A stretch of 49,695 nt of DNA from Variovorax sp. KK3 (GCF_001984055.1 NZ_LYVO01000052.1:1-49695); one strand, 5' to 3'; shown: positions 16,619-25,042, numbered from the stretch's first letter. Numbers and translations: made by a program. The notes: a model not told the origin generated them from the letters alone.

Positions 16619-17530
16619 TCATCGCGTTCTTTTCCCCGCACGGCGCCCCAGCGCGGCGCGCAGCTCACCGACCATCAACGCTGCGTAGGGGCTGGGATCG
16701 GCGCGCCGATGCACCAGGTAGAGGCTGGACACCGCGCCCTTGTCCGCGACGGGCTGGTAGACCACGCCCTCGAGCTGGATGCAGCGCGTGTCGCCCGGCA
16801 CCAGCGCGATGCCCACGCCCGCGGCGACCAGGCCCACCAGCGTGGAGGCATCGCGCGCCTCCTGCACCATGCGCGGCCGGAAGCCGGCCTTGGTGCACAG
16901 CGCCTGCACCATCCAGTACAGGCCGATGCCGGCGTCGCGCGGATAGGTGAGCAGCGGCTCGTCGCGCAGGTCGGCGATGTGGATCGCCGCGCCGGCGAGC
17001 GGGTGCCCCCGCGGCACCGCGGCGACCAGTGGCGACTGATACCACTTCTCGATCACGATGCCCGGCGGAATCGCCACGTCGGGCCGCCGCAGGATGCCCA
17101 CGTCGAGGCTGCGCCCGTGCACCGCGTCGAGCTGGTCCAGCGAGGTCATCTCGTGCAGGGTCAGCACCACCTGCGGATACGCACGGCGAAAGCGCTGGAG
17201 CGCGGCCGGCAGCGCCAGCGACAGCATGGACGATGCGGTGTAGCCGAGCGCGACGCGCCCGATGTCGCCCGAGGCGGCGCTCTGCGCTTCGCCCTTGGCC
17301 ACGTCTACCTGCTGCAGGATGGCCCGTGCGCGGTCGAGGAAGTGGCGGCCCGCCTGCGTGAGGAACACGCGCCGCTTGTCGCGCTCCAGCAGCCGGACCT
17401 TGAGCTCCTCTTCGAGCGCGCGGATCTGGATGCTCAGCGGCGGCTGCGCGATGTGCAGGCGCAGGGCCGCGCGCGTGAAGTTGAGCTCTTCGGCGACTGC
17501 GACGAAGTAACGGAGATGGCGCAATTCCAT
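16619..17530 (-). CDS. LysR-family transcriptional regulator of the aldolase/Bug/porin operon
   Basis: A 303-residue LysR protein. The winged helix-turn-helix is residues 1-62 (MELRHLRYFVAVAEELNFTR, AQPPLSIQIRALEEEL, RRVFLTQAG). It has the RFR-type effector domain of the BenM/CatR group (LGYTASSMLSLALP; LHEMTSLDQLDAV; VGIALVPGDTR). In that group muconate-like or other dicarboxylate intermediates are sensed. It is divergent from the six-gene operon at 17597-23873 across a 66-base AT-rich space, so it is almost certainly the regulator of that operon and probably self-regulated. Confidence 0.93.
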   Translation of the reverse strand: MELRHLRYFVAVAEELNFTRAALRLHIAQPPLSIQIRALEEELKVRLLERDKRRVFLTQAGRHFLDRARAILQQVDVAKGEAQSAASGDIGRVALGYTASSMLSLALPAALQRFRRAYPQVVLTLHEMTSLDQLDAVHGRSLDVGILRRPDVAIPPGIVIEKWYQSPLVAAVPRGHPLAGAAIHIADLRDEPLLTYPRDAGIGLYWMVQALCTKAGFRPRMVQEARDASTLVGLVAAGVGIALVPGDTRCIQLEGVVYQPVADKGAVSSLYLVHRRADPSPYAALMVGELRAALGRRAGKRTR

Positions 17531-17542
17531 GATATTCAGAGG

Positions 17543-17582
17543 ATATCGAAAACGCTTCAAAAACGATATTTCCAAATATAAG
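17543..17582 (+). promoter_or_regulatory. LysR operator and promoter of the aldolase operon
   Basis: Within the 66-base divergent space, ATATCG (17543-17548) and CGATAT (17564-17569) form an inverted repeat with a 15-base centre, the spacing expected for a LysR recognition site. A -10-like TATAAG (17577-17582, 5/6) follows without a good -35, as is common for activator-dependent promoters. The inverted repeat overlaps the -35 position. Transcription would begin near 17589, which leaves a very short leader. Confidence 0.4.
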
Positions 17583-17596
17583 CGGCGCTGCCTACG

Positions 17597-18448
17597 ATGC
17601 CGTGCATGACACAGAGAGACACGCTGCAGAAGCGCTTCCAGGGCCATCCCGTGATGCAGCGGCTGGCTCGCCGCGAACCGGTGGCGGCGTTCGGCGTGCG
17701 CATGGCGCGCACCGCTGACGTCGCCCGGCTGGCCAAGGCGACCGGCCACCATGCGATCTGGATCGACCTCGAACACAGCACCATCGGACTGGACGTGGCG
17801 GGCTACATCTGCGCGGCGGCCCACGACATCGGCCTGATGGCGCTGGTGCGCGTGCCCGAGCGCGAATACGGCGCGATCGGCCGGCTCCTCGACGCCGGCG
17901 CCTCGGGCCTGATCTTTCCGCGGGTGGAGACCGCCGAGCAGGCCGCCGACTTGGCTGCGGCCTGCCGCTTTCCGCCGCACGGCCACCGCTCGGCCATCGC
18001 CGCGCTGCCGCAGGCCCACTACCGCCGCATGCCGCCGGCCGAGCTGTACCGCCTCGCCGACGATGCGGTCGTGGTGAACGTGCTGATCGAAAGCCCGCGC
18101 GGGATCGACAACGCCGAGGCCATCGCCCGGGTACCCGGCGTCGACCTGGTGAGCATCGGCACCAACGACTTGAGCGCCGAGCTCGGCGTGCCCGGCGAGT
18201 ACCGCCATCCGTCGGTGCAGCAGGCGCTCGATGCCGCGCTGGCGGCCTGCGCGTGCGCCGGCAAGCCGCTGTCCATCGGCGGCATTGCCGATGCGGCGCT
18301 GAACGCCGAGCTGCTCGCGCGCGGCGCGGTGCCTTTTCTCATGACCGGCATCGACACCGACGTGCTGTATGCCGCGATGCAGGAACGAGCGCGCCAGGCG
18401 CTGGACGCGCATGCGCACGCCACGCAAGCCCAGGTCCAGGTTCATTGA
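17597..18448 (+). CDS. HpcH/HpaI-type aldolase (class II, pyruvate-dependent)
   Basis: A 283-residue TIM-barrel enzyme of the HpcH/HpaI aldolase/citrate lyase family. Family signatures are IWIDLEHSTIG, RVPEREYGAIGRLLDAGASG, IFPRVETAEQA, the metal/enolate region VLIESPRGIDNAE and LVSIGTNDLSAELG. These enzymes cleave 4-hydroxy-2-oxo acids to pyruvate and an aldehyde with a divalent metal. A second ATG at 17606 is an equally possible start; neither has a clear ribosome-binding site. First gene of the six-gene operon. It is likely the last carbon-carbon cleavage step of the pathway. Confidence 0.9.
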   Translation: MPCMTQRDTLQKRFQGHPVMQRLARREPVAAFGVRMARTADVARLAKATGHHAIWIDLEHSTIGLDVAGYICAAAHDIGLMALVRVPEREYGAIGRLLDAGASGLIFPRVETAEQAADLAAACRFPPHGHRSAIAALPQAHYRRMPPAELYRLADDAVVVNVLIESPRGIDNAEAIARVPGVDLVSIGTNDLSAELGVPGEYRHPSVQQALDAALAACACAGKPLSIGGIADAALNAELLARGAVPFLMTGIDTDVLYAAMQERARQALDAHAHATQAQVQVH

Positions 18449-18472
18449 CATCCGATTGCAGACCCCGCCACC

Positions 18473-19351
18473 ATGACCGACGAGATCCTCACTTCCAGAC
18501 CCATGCGCGACGCGCAGACCCTCACCCGCGCCGGCTTCGAGCTGCCTGCCGGCGCTTGCGATGCGCACGTGCACGTGTTCGGGCCGGCCGATCGCTATCC
18601 GCGCGTGGACCGCCCGCACTACACCCTGCCGGACGGCGATCTCGCCCAGCTGGAGCGCGCCCTCGGTGTGCTCGGCGTCGAGCGCTTCGTGATCGTGCAG
18701 CCCAGCTACTACGGCACCGACAACCGCTGCATGCTCGATGCGCTCGATGCGGCTGGCGGCCGCGCACGCGGGGTGGCGATGGTCGACGACGACGTGGACC
18801 TGCAAGCCTTGCAGGCGATGCACGAGCGCCACGTGCGCGCGCTGCGGCTCGACCTGTTCCTGCGCGCCAGGCTGCCCACCGCCGAGATCCGCGCGTTCAT
18901 CGAGCGCAGCATCCGCCGCGTGCGCCCGCTCGGTTGGCATGTTCAGTTCTACACGCCTGGCTGGGTGGTGCGCGACCTGATTCCGCTGCTGCCCGATCTG
19001 GAGACGGACTTCGTGATCGACCACATGGGCTACATGCTCGAAAGCGACGGCCTCACGCGGGCCGACTTCGACCGCCTGCTGCGCGCCGTGGCCGACGGCC
19101 GCGGCTGGTTCAAGCTCTCGGGCCCGTACCGCCTGGCGAAGGACGGCAACTACGCCAGGCTGCAGCCGCTGGCGCGTGCCATCGTCGAGGCCGTGCCCGA
19201 GCGCGTGGTCTGGGGCAGCGACTGGCCGCACATCCCCGAAGGCGGCCGCGACACCGGCGAGCTGCTCAACCTGATCGGCGAATGGATCCAGGACGCCGCG
19301 GCGCGGCGCCGCATCCTGGCCGACAACCCTGCACGCCTCTTCGGCTTCTGA
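18473..19351 (+). CDS. amidohydrolase-family lactonase (2-pyrone-4,6-dicarboxylate lactonase-like)
   Basis: A 292-residue TIM-barrel hydrolase of the amidohydrolase_2 family. The metal-type HxH motif is in CDAHVHVFGP (His32, His34). The first strand with FGPADRYP and the later segments VIVQPSYYGTDNRCMLDAL and WGSDWPHIP (Asp250) resemble LigI, which opens the lactone ring of 2-pyrone-4,6-dicarboxylate in lignin-aromatic breakdown. It lies 24 bases after the aldolase. LigI and HpcH-type aldolases act close together in protocatechuate 4,5-cleavage, so a pyrone or lactone substrate is a sound guess, not proven. Confidence 0.88.
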   Translation: MTDEILTSRPMRDAQTLTRAGFELPAGACDAHVHVFGPADRYPRVDRPHYTLPDGDLAQLERALGVLGVERFVIVQPSYYGTDNRCMLDALDAAGGRARGVAMVDDDVDLQALQAMHERHVRALRLDLFLRARLPTAEIRAFIERSIRRVRPLGWHVQFYTPGWVVRDLIPLLPDLETDFVIDHMGYMLESDGLTRADFDRLLRAVADGRGWFKLSGPYRLAKDGNYARLQPLARAIVEAVPERVVWGSDWPHIPEGGRDTGELLNLIGEWIQDAAARRRILADNPARLFGF

Positions 19352-19353
19352 CC

Positions 19354-20442
19354 ATGAACATCGCACTGCACGACATCCAGGCGCTCGACACCTCGGGCGC
19401 ACGCGCCGTCGAGAGCTTCGAGCACCAGGGCACGCGCTACCTCGTGGTGCCGCAACTCGCCCGCGATGTGGCGGGCCAGCCGGCCCGGATGACCCTGGGC
19501 GACAGCGACGTCGACGCGCTGGTGTACCGGTGGCACGGCGGGCGCTTCGTCGAGCACGCGCGCTTGCCCGTGCCCGGCGGCGAAGATGCCGAGTTCTTTC
19601 GCATCGGCGAACGCGCCTTCCTGGCGACGGCGAGCCTGCGCACCGGCTCGGACCCGTACTCGCTGGACACGCACTCGACGATCTTCGAACTCGTCGACGG
19701 GCGCTTCGAGGTCTTCCAGCGCGTGCCGACCTCGGCGGCCAAGCAATGGACGCACTTCGAGATCGACGGCCGGCATTTCCTCGCGTTGGCGCAAGGCGTC
19801 ACGCTCGGCGACGCCAAGCCTGCGCATCCGTCCGACTCGTGCATCTTCGAATGGGACGGCGAGGGCTTTCGCAAGCGCCAGTCCGTGCCCTCCGGCTGGG
19901 GCTACAACTGGGCGTTCTTCGAGGTCGGCGGGCACCGGCTGCTCGCCTATGCGGACCACGCCGTGCCTTCGCAGTTGCTGCGCTGGAACGGCACGTCCTT
20001 CGAGCCCTTCCAGGAACTGGCAGGCAAGAGCGGCCGGGCCTTCTGCTTCTTCGAGGCCCAGGGCGATGCATGGCTGGCCTTCGCCTGCCTGCACGAGGAC
20101 ACGGTCTTGCTGCGCTGGGCCGACGGGCGCTTCGTGCCGCACCAGGTGCTCGGCGGGCCGGGCGGACGCGAGTTCGAATGGATCGCCGATGCGGGCCTGC
20201 TGGTGCAGGTCAACTTCCTGCACGGCACGCGCGAGGCGCCGGTGCCGCGGCTGCAGTCCGTGGTGCACCGGCTGGAACGCGGGCGCATGGTGCCGGCTCA
20301 CGAATTCACGACCCATGGCGGCACCGACGCCACCAGTTTCGAGGCCGATGGGCAACGCTACCTGGTGGTGGCCAACAGCCTCAGTGCCGAGGTGCGCTTC
20401 CGTACGCCGACGCAGGTGTACCGGCTCGCCGTGACGTCATGA
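19354..20442 (+). CDS. EPTP/EAR-repeat protein, predicted seven-bladed beta-propeller
   Basis: A 362-residue protein made of seven tandem units of about 45-55 residues. Each has an aromatic-rich core: a phrase like F-E-x-x-G-x-x-x-L-x-x-A, a variable loop, a phrase like x-x-Y/L-R/E-W-x-G-x-x-F, then x-x-x-Q-x-L/V-x-T. Clear examples are WTHFEIDGRHFLALAQG with CIFEWDGEGFRKRQSV, WAFFEVGGHRLLAYADH with LLRWNGTSFEPFQEL, and FCFFEAQGDAWLAFACL with LLRWADGRFVPHQVL. This is the EPTP/EAR pattern known from vertebrate LGI and TSPEAR proteins, where seven repeats close a propeller; bacterial examples are less studied. No signal peptide. It starts 2 bases after the lactonase stop and overlaps the region just before the next gene, so it is coupled to a catabolic operon. 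Role unknown: enzyme or binding scaffold. Confidence 0.75.
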   Translation: MNIALHDIQALDTSGARAVESFEHQGTRYLVVPQLARDVAGQPARMTLGDSDVDALVYRWHGGRFVEHARLPVPGGEDAEFFRIGERAFLATASLRTGSDPYSLDTHSTIFELVDGRFEVFQRVPTSAAKQWTHFEIDGRHFLALAQGVTLGDAKPAHPSDSCIFEWDGEGFRKRQSVPSGWGYNWAFFEVGGHRLLAYADHAVPSQLLRWNGTSFEPFQELAGKSGRAFCFFEAQGDAWLAFACLHEDTVLLRWADGRFVPHQVLGGPGGREFEWIADAGLLVQVNFLHGTREAPVPRLQSVVHRLERGRMVPAHEFTTHGGTDATSFEADGQRYLVVANSLSAEVRFRTPTQVYRLAVTS

Positions 20443-20453
20443 AAGGAGCCGAC

Positions 20454-21653
20454 ATGAGCGCTGCATCCGACGCGCACCGCAGCCCCGAGCTGCTGCGCCT
20501 GTTCGAGACCTACACCGGCGGGCCGCAGGGCATCGGCGGCAAGCTCGCGGCGCTGACCGGCGCGGCCACGGCCGGCGACCCGCTGATCGTGGCGACCAGC
20601 TCCGACGTCGTGCTATTTCCGGGCAACGGCCGCGATCCCGAGGTCCAGGGCTTCCGGCTGTCCACGCGTGGCTTCAAGGAGCTGGCGGGCATCTCGCATC
20701 ACGGCCCGGCCGTCGCCTCGGTGCTCAAGATGCGGCTGGTCGATCCCGACGGCATGACGTGGCGCCGCGAAGCCGAGCGGCTGCTCGTGGCCACGCGTGC
20801 CGCCCGCGAGGCCAACTCGGTCGAACTGTGGCGCGACGTGATCGCCGTGCCGGCCTACCGCGGGCGCGAACAGCGCATCGCCGAGCTCGTGAACTACTCG
20901 TGCGTGCTGACCGAGCGCTACCTCGAGCGCGTGCTCGAGGCGCCCGCCCTCTTCACGCCCGCCGACATGCGCGAGCACTACCTGGAGGCCACGGGCTCGG
21001 CCGCCGGTGCCACCGTGCCGATGAACGCCGTGATGATCGCGACCTTCTTCCTGGTCGGCATGGAAATCAGCCACCGCGTGATCGCCTGGCTCGACGGCCA
21101 CGCCATCGACTGGTCGCGCGCCATGGCGCTGGTGGTGGGTCGCCAGGGCCGGCCGACCGCCGGCGTCACCTGGACCACCAATTCGGTGTGCGCCATGATC
21201 CTCGGCGCCTCGCGCCATGCGCTGTCGCTCGACCGGCTCTTCGTCGCGCCGCATGCCGGCAGCGAGCTGCAGGCTGGCGCAGTGCCCGACATGGCGACGC
21301 TGCGCGCCTTCGAGAAGCCGATGCGGCAGCTGTGGGCGCACACGCGCACCGTGAGCGAGCTGGGCGCGCTGATGTACGAAGGCTATCCACGCTACGAGCC
21401 GGCCTCCACCACCCGCCCCGTGCTCGACGCGGGCACGCGCACGGTGGCCGAGATGCCGGCCATCGGCGGCCCGGACGACTGGCGCGCCCTCAACACGCGG
21501 CTGCGCGTGGTGCTGGAGGACCCGCGCCAGCTGCTGTCCGGCTGCGTGACCGACTACGCGGTCGATCAGCTGCAGGCCCATGGCAATGACCCCGCGCGCG
21601 TGCAGGTGCCCGGGCTCGATGCGGTCGACTACCCGCCGCTTCCCGGACCCTGA
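20454..21653 (+). CDS. unrecognised 399-residue protein of the aldolase/lactonase operon
   Basis: A soluble, mostly helical protein with no signal peptide. The start at 20454 is chosen because GAAAGGAG lies 5 bases before it; an ATG at 20439 overlapping the previous stop would add five residues. Distinctive stretches include ATSSDVVLFPGNGRDPEVQG near the N-terminus, the moderately hydrophobic MNAVMIATFFLVGMEISHRV, and RQGRPTAGVTWTTNSVCAMI in the middle. I cannot place it in a family. Its fixed position between the propeller protein and the Bug receptor suggests a step in, or a helper for, the same pathway. No catalytic signature can be named honestly. Confidence 0.75.
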   Translation: MSAASDAHRSPELLRLFETYTGGPQGIGGKLAALTGAATAGDPLIVATSSDVVLFPGNGRDPEVQGFRLSTRGFKELAGISHHGPAVASVLKMRLVDPDGMTWRREAERLLVATRAAREANSVELWRDVIAVPAYRGREQRIAELVNYSCVLTERYLERVLEAPALFTPADMREHYLEATGSAAGATVPMNAVMIATFFLVGMEISHRVIAWLDGHAIDWSRAMALVVGRQGRPTAGVTWTTNSVCAMILGASRHALSLDRLFVAPHAGSELQAGAVPDMATLRAFEKPMRQLWAHTRTVSELGALMYEGYPRYEPASTTRPVLDAGTRTVAEMPAIGGPDDWRALNTRLRVVLEDPRQLLSGCVTDYAVDQLQAHGNDPARVQVPGLDAVDYPPLPGP

Positions 21654-21726
21654 CCCGCCGGCGGCTTCGCGATGGCGGCGCCATGAGGCGGCCCGCACCC
21701 GGAACTTGGAACCCAGGAGACAAAAG

Positions 21727-22692
21727 ATGAAACTCGTCCGTTCGTTGCTCGTCGCACTGACGGCTGCCGCTTCGCTCGCGCCCGCGTGGGGCCAGGGAGC
21801 GGCCTGGCCGTCGCGCCCCATCAAGATCATCACGCCGACCCCGGTGGGCGTGGGCTCCGACATCTTCGCGCGCCAGTACGCCGACCGGCTGTCGCGCGCG
21901 CTCGGTACGCCCGTGGTCGTGGAAAACAGGCCCGGCGCGCTGTCCACCATCGGCACCGACGCCGTGGCCAAGGCCGCGCCCGACGGCTACACGATCCTGT
22001 TCTCGACGAGCAACCCGTTCACGATGACGCCCTTCCTGCTGTCGAAGGTGCCGTACGACGCGAAGAACGATCTGGCGCCCGTGACGCAGGCGCTGAAAGG
22101 CGGCTCCTTCATCGTTGCCGGCACCGCGGTGCCGGCGAAGACCGTGCCCGAGCTCGTGGCGCTGGCCAGGCGCGAGCCGGGCAAGGTCTCGTACGCCTCC
22201 TACGGCGCAGGCAGCACGGCGCACCTGGGCTTCGAACTCTTCCAGGAGGCCGCCGGCATCGAGCTGCTGCACGTGCCCTACAAGCAGAGCGCCGCGCCCG
22301 ACGTGATCGCGGGCCAGGTGATGCTGGGCTTCGAGCCGCCGGTGTCGGCGCTGCCGAACATCCGCTCCGGCCGGCTCAAGGCCCTTGCCTATACCGGACA
22401 CAAGCGCAACGCGGCGATGCCCGACGTGCCCACGCTGTCGGAGGCCTACCCCGGCGTGGAGATCTTCACCTGGCTCGGCTTCTGGGTGCCGGCGAAGACG
22501 CCGGCGGCGATCGTCGAACGGCTCAACCGCGAAATCATCGCCATCACGCACTCGCCCGAGATGGCGAGGCTGATCGGCGACGCCGGGCTCGACCCGATGG
22601 GCACCACGCCCGCCGAGACGGCCGCGATCGTCGACCGCGAGGCACAGGTCATGAGCCGGCTCATCAAGGCCAAGAACATCCGCATCGACTGA
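21727..22692 (+). CDS. Bug-family tripartite tricarboxylate transporter substrate-binding protein
   Basis: A 321-residue periplasmic receptor. The signal peptide ends at ...SLAPAWGQG, then WPSRPIKIITPTPVGVGSD, VVVENRPGALSTIGTDAVAK, DGYTILFSTSN and the family's C-terminal half with VPYKQSAAPDVIAGQV. GGAG precedes the ATG. It differs clearly from the other Bug protein at 10422, so this is not a local duplication. It lies 73 bases after the unknown 399-residue gene and 125 bases before the porin. With that porin it would bring the operon's carboxylate substrate across the outer membrane and bind it; no inner-membrane TctAB partner is seen nearby. Confidence 0.93.
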   Translation: MKLVRSLLVALTAAASLAPAWGQGAAWPSRPIKIITPTPVGVGSDIFARQYADRLSRALGTPVVVENRPGALSTIGTDAVAKAAPDGYTILFSTSNPFTMTPFLLSKVPYDAKNDLAPVTQALKGGSFIVAGTAVPAKTVPELVALARREPGKVSYASYGAGSTAHLGFELFQEAAGIELLHVPYKQSAAPDVIAGQVMLGFEPPVSALPNIRSGRLKALAYTGHKRNAAMPDVPTLSEAYPGVEIFTWLGFWVPAKTPAAIVERLNREIIAITHSPEMARLIGDAGLDPMGTTPAETAAIVDREAQVMSRLIKAKNIRID

Positions 22693-22817
22693 CGGTGCCC
22701 GCGCGCGGCTGACCGCCGCGACGTTCCCGCTCCGCCGCATCCCCACCCCGAGTTCGCGACGCCTGCAGCGCAGGCGCCGCGCGACGACGCACGCCTTTTT
22801 CAACACGAGGAGACATC

Positions 22818-23873
22818 TTGAAAAGAACCGGAACCCGCATCGCCCCACCCCGCCGCCTGCTGCCGCGCGCCCTGGCCGGTGCCGCCTGCGTCACCGCCGC
22901 GGCGGGCAGCATGGCCCAATCGAGCGTCCAGCTCTTCGGCACGCTCGACCTGAATCTGACGTACTCGAAGAGCGACCGTGCCTCGGTCAAGGCGATGGAC
23001 CAGGGCGGCAACATCTTCCCGAGCCGCCTCGGCTTTCGCGGTACGGAAGACCTGGGCGGTGGGCTGGCGGCCAGCTTCTGGCTCGAGATGGCGCTCCTGC
23101 CCGACACGGGCGAGATCCAGGGCACGGGCTTCCACCGCCGCTCGACGCTGAGCCTGTCGAGCAACTCGCTCGGCGAACTGCGCATGGGACGCGACTACAC
23201 GCCCACTTTCTGGAACATCTCGCAGTTCTCGCCCTTCGGCACGGTGGGCGTGGGCGGGTCGGCCAACATCATCGAAGGCTGGCCCTTCGGCCTCGGCGGC
23301 GCCCGCACGCTGGCGCGCGCCAACAACTCGGTCGGCTACTTTCTGCCCCGGGGGCTGGGCGGCTTCTACGGCCAGGCGATGTACGCGCTGCCCGAGGACG
23401 TGGAAGGCGCACGCTACCGCGGTGCGCGCGTGGGCTGGACCAACGGCACGATCGACGTCGCGGCCGCCTACGGCGTGACGCCGGTCGGCCCCGCCGATGC
23501 CCGCGTGGCCAGCCTGGGCGGCACCTACGATTTCGGACCCGCCAAGCTCTACGCCAACTACTACCGGCAGTCCACCGAGGGCGACCGGCAGGTCAACCTG
23601 CTGCTCGGCCTGAGCGTGCCGGTCGGGCCGGGCGTGATCAAGGCCGTGGTCTCGCGCTCCAATCGCTCGGGCCCCGGCATCGACGACGACGACGCCCGGC
23701 AGTACGCGATCGGCTACGTGCACTACCTGAGCAAGCGCACCGCGCTCTACGGCACCTATTCGCGCATCCGCAACCGCGGCAACGCGGCTTACATGGTCAG
23801 CGACTCGGCGCCGGCCACCGTGCCCGGCGGCGCGTCGAGCGGACTGCAGCTGGGCATCTCGCACAACTTCTGA
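22818..23873 (+). CDS. Gram-negative porin (Burkholderiales OmpC-like), TTG start
   Basis: A 351-residue outer-membrane beta-barrel. It starts at TTG, supported by GAGGAG 6 bases upstream; no ATG is available before the signal peptide. The signal peptide ends near AAAGSMAQ. The mature protein opens with SSVQLFGTLDLNLTYS and carries the porin signature SRLGFRGTEDLGGGL with amphipathic strands. It ends in ...LQLGISHNF, the terminal Phe needed for BAM-dependent insertion. It closes the aldolase/lactonase/Bug operon and probably acts as its specific outer-membrane channel. The 125-base gap from the Bug gene has a small GC hairpin and a T-run but no convincing terminator. Confidence 0.93.
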   Translation: MKRTGTRIAPPRRLLPRALAGAACVTAAAGSMAQSSVQLFGTLDLNLTYSKSDRASVKAMDQGGNIFPSRLGFRGTEDLGGGLAASFWLEMALLPDTGEIQGTGFHRRSTLSLSSNSLGELRMGRDYTPTFWNISQFSPFGTVGVGGSANIIEGWPFGLGGARTLARANNSVGYFLPRGLGGFYGQAMYALPEDVEGARYRGARVGWTNGTIDVAAAYGVTPVGPADARVASLGGTYDFGPAKLYANYYRQSTEGDRQVNLLLGLSVPVGPGVIKAVVSRSNRSGPGIDDDDARQYAIGYVHYLSKRTALYGTYSRIRNRGNAAYMVSDSAPATVPGGASSGLQLGISHNF

Positions 23874-23921
23874 AGCGCAGCGAACCGCCCCGGTCGCGCG
23901 GATGCGCGACACTCCGGCGTG

Positions 23922-24488
23922 ATGTCTCCTGCTGCCTCTCCGCCCTCCGGGGCCATGCCCGTCGCCCCGCTGCGCCGCCCCACGCTGCGTTTTCTGTTGT
24001 CGCACCCCGCCCACTTCATCGCGCTGGGCTGCGGCGCCGGCCTGGCGCCCCGCGCGCCCGGCACCGCCGGCACGCTGTGGGCCTGGGCCGCCTTCGTCGT
24101 CATGCAGCGCTGGCTGCCGCCGGCGGCCATCGGCTGGATCATCCTGGCCTCGCTGCCCATCGGGTGGTGGGCCTGCACGGTCACCGCGCGCCACATGGCG
24201 ATCGCCGACCCCGGCAGCATCGTGTGGGACGAGGTGATCGCTTTCTGGATCGTGCTGTGGCTGCTGATGCCGGCCGGGCTGTGGGCCCAGCTGGCGGCCT
24301 TCGTGCTGTTCCGCGTCTTCGATGCGGCCAAGCCCGGGCCGGTGGCCTGGGCCGACCAGCTCTTCAAGCAACGCGGCGCCACGCCGGCCGCCTTCTCGTG
24401 GCGGGCCGCCGGCTTCGGGATCATCTTCGACGACTTGGTGGCGGCCTTCTGCACGTTGGTGGTAATCGCGCTCGTCCGCGCATGGTGA
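23922..24488 (+). CDS. pgpA: phosphatidylglycerophosphatase A
   Basis: A 188-residue inner-membrane lipid phosphatase that makes phosphatidylglycerol from phosphatidylglycerophosphate. All family landmarks are present: FIALGCGAGLAPRAPGTAG, DPGSIVWDEVIAFW, FRVFDAAKPGPV and GFGIIFDDLVAA, with three or four membrane segments between them. A GTG one codon upstream is in frame; ATG at 23922 is chosen. In many beta-proteobacteria pgpA follows thiL and precedes a cinA-type gene. The cinA partner is conserved here, whereas the upstream neighbour is the porin operon. Confidence 0.93.
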   Translation: MSPAASPPSGAMPVAPLRRPTLRFLLSHPAHFIALGCGAGLAPRAPGTAGTLWAWAAFVVMQRWLPPAAIGWIILASLPIGWWACTVTARHMAIADPGSIVWDEVIAFWIVLWLLMPAGLWAQLAAFVLFRVFDAAKPGPVAWADQLFKQRGATPAAFSWRAAGFGIIFDDLVAAFCTLVVIALVRAW

Positions 24489-24502
24489 TCAAGGTGAATG
24501 GC

Positions 24503-25024
24503 ATGAACGACGCTTCTTTCTCGGCCGATGCATCGGGTCCGTCGGAAACGGCCGCGCTGGTCGAGCAGCTGGCCAAAGCGCTACAGGACAAGGGCTGGAT
24601 GATGGCCACCGCCGAGAGCTGCACCGGCGGGCTCATCGCGGGCGCCTGCACCGACCTGTCGGGCTCCAGCAACTGGTTCGAGCGCGGCTTCGTCACCTAT
24701 TCGAACGAGGCCAAGACCGAGCTGCTGGGCGTGGACGCCGCGCTGATCGCGGGCCACGGCGCCGTCAGCGAGCAAGTCGCGCGCGCCATGGCCGAAGGCG
24801 CGGTCGCGCGCTCGCGGGCGCAGGTGTCGGTGGCGGTGACCGGCGTGGCCGGGCCGACCGGCGGCAGCGTGGACAAGCCGGTGGGGACGGTGTGGTTCGG
24901 CTGGTCGGTGGGCGGCCAGACCCGCACCGAGCGGCGGCGCTTCCAGGGCGGGCGGGCGGAGGTTCGGGAAGCCACCGTCGATCACGCGCTGCACGTGCTC
25001 ATCGAGCTGCTGCGGCGCGCCTAA
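24503..25024 (+). CDS. pncC: CinA C-terminal-domain family amidohydrolase (NMN amidase PncC-like)
   Basis: A 173-residue stand-alone CinA-C protein. Its signature TAESCTGGLIAG with the catalytic Ser/Lys region, FVTYSNEAKTELLGV, AVTGVAGPTGGSVDKPVGTVWF and the C-terminal REATVDHALHVLIELL all match. The family deamidates nicotinamide mononucleotide to recycle NAD. The ATG at 24503 has AAGGTG 6 bases upstream; an ATG at 24482 overlapping pgpA would add 7 residues. Probably co-transcribed with pgpA. Confidence 0.9.
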   Translation: MNDASFSADASGPSETAALVEQLAKALQDKGWMMATAESCTGGLIAGACTDLSGSSNWFERGFVTYSNEAKTELLGVDAALIAGHGAVSEQVARAMAEGAVARSRAQVSVAVTGVAGPTGGSVDKPVGTVWFGWSVGGQTRTERRRFQGGRAEVREATVDHALHVLIELLRRA

Positions 25025-25042
25025 CCCGGCTGGAAGAAATTC

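Noticed and set aside
17531..19402. A long minus-strand extension upstream of the LysR gene at 16619
   Set aside because: The extra 600 or so codons are antisense to the aldolase and lactonase; the LysR protein clearly starts at 17530.
10422..22692. Two Bug receptor genes as a recent local duplication
   Set aside because: They differ throughout in sequence and lie in operons with different regulators and enzymes.
22693..22817. Rho-independent terminator between the Bug gene and the porin
   Set aside because: The 6-bp stem CGCCTG/CAGGCG is about 20 bases away from the T-run, so the two do not form a proper terminator.
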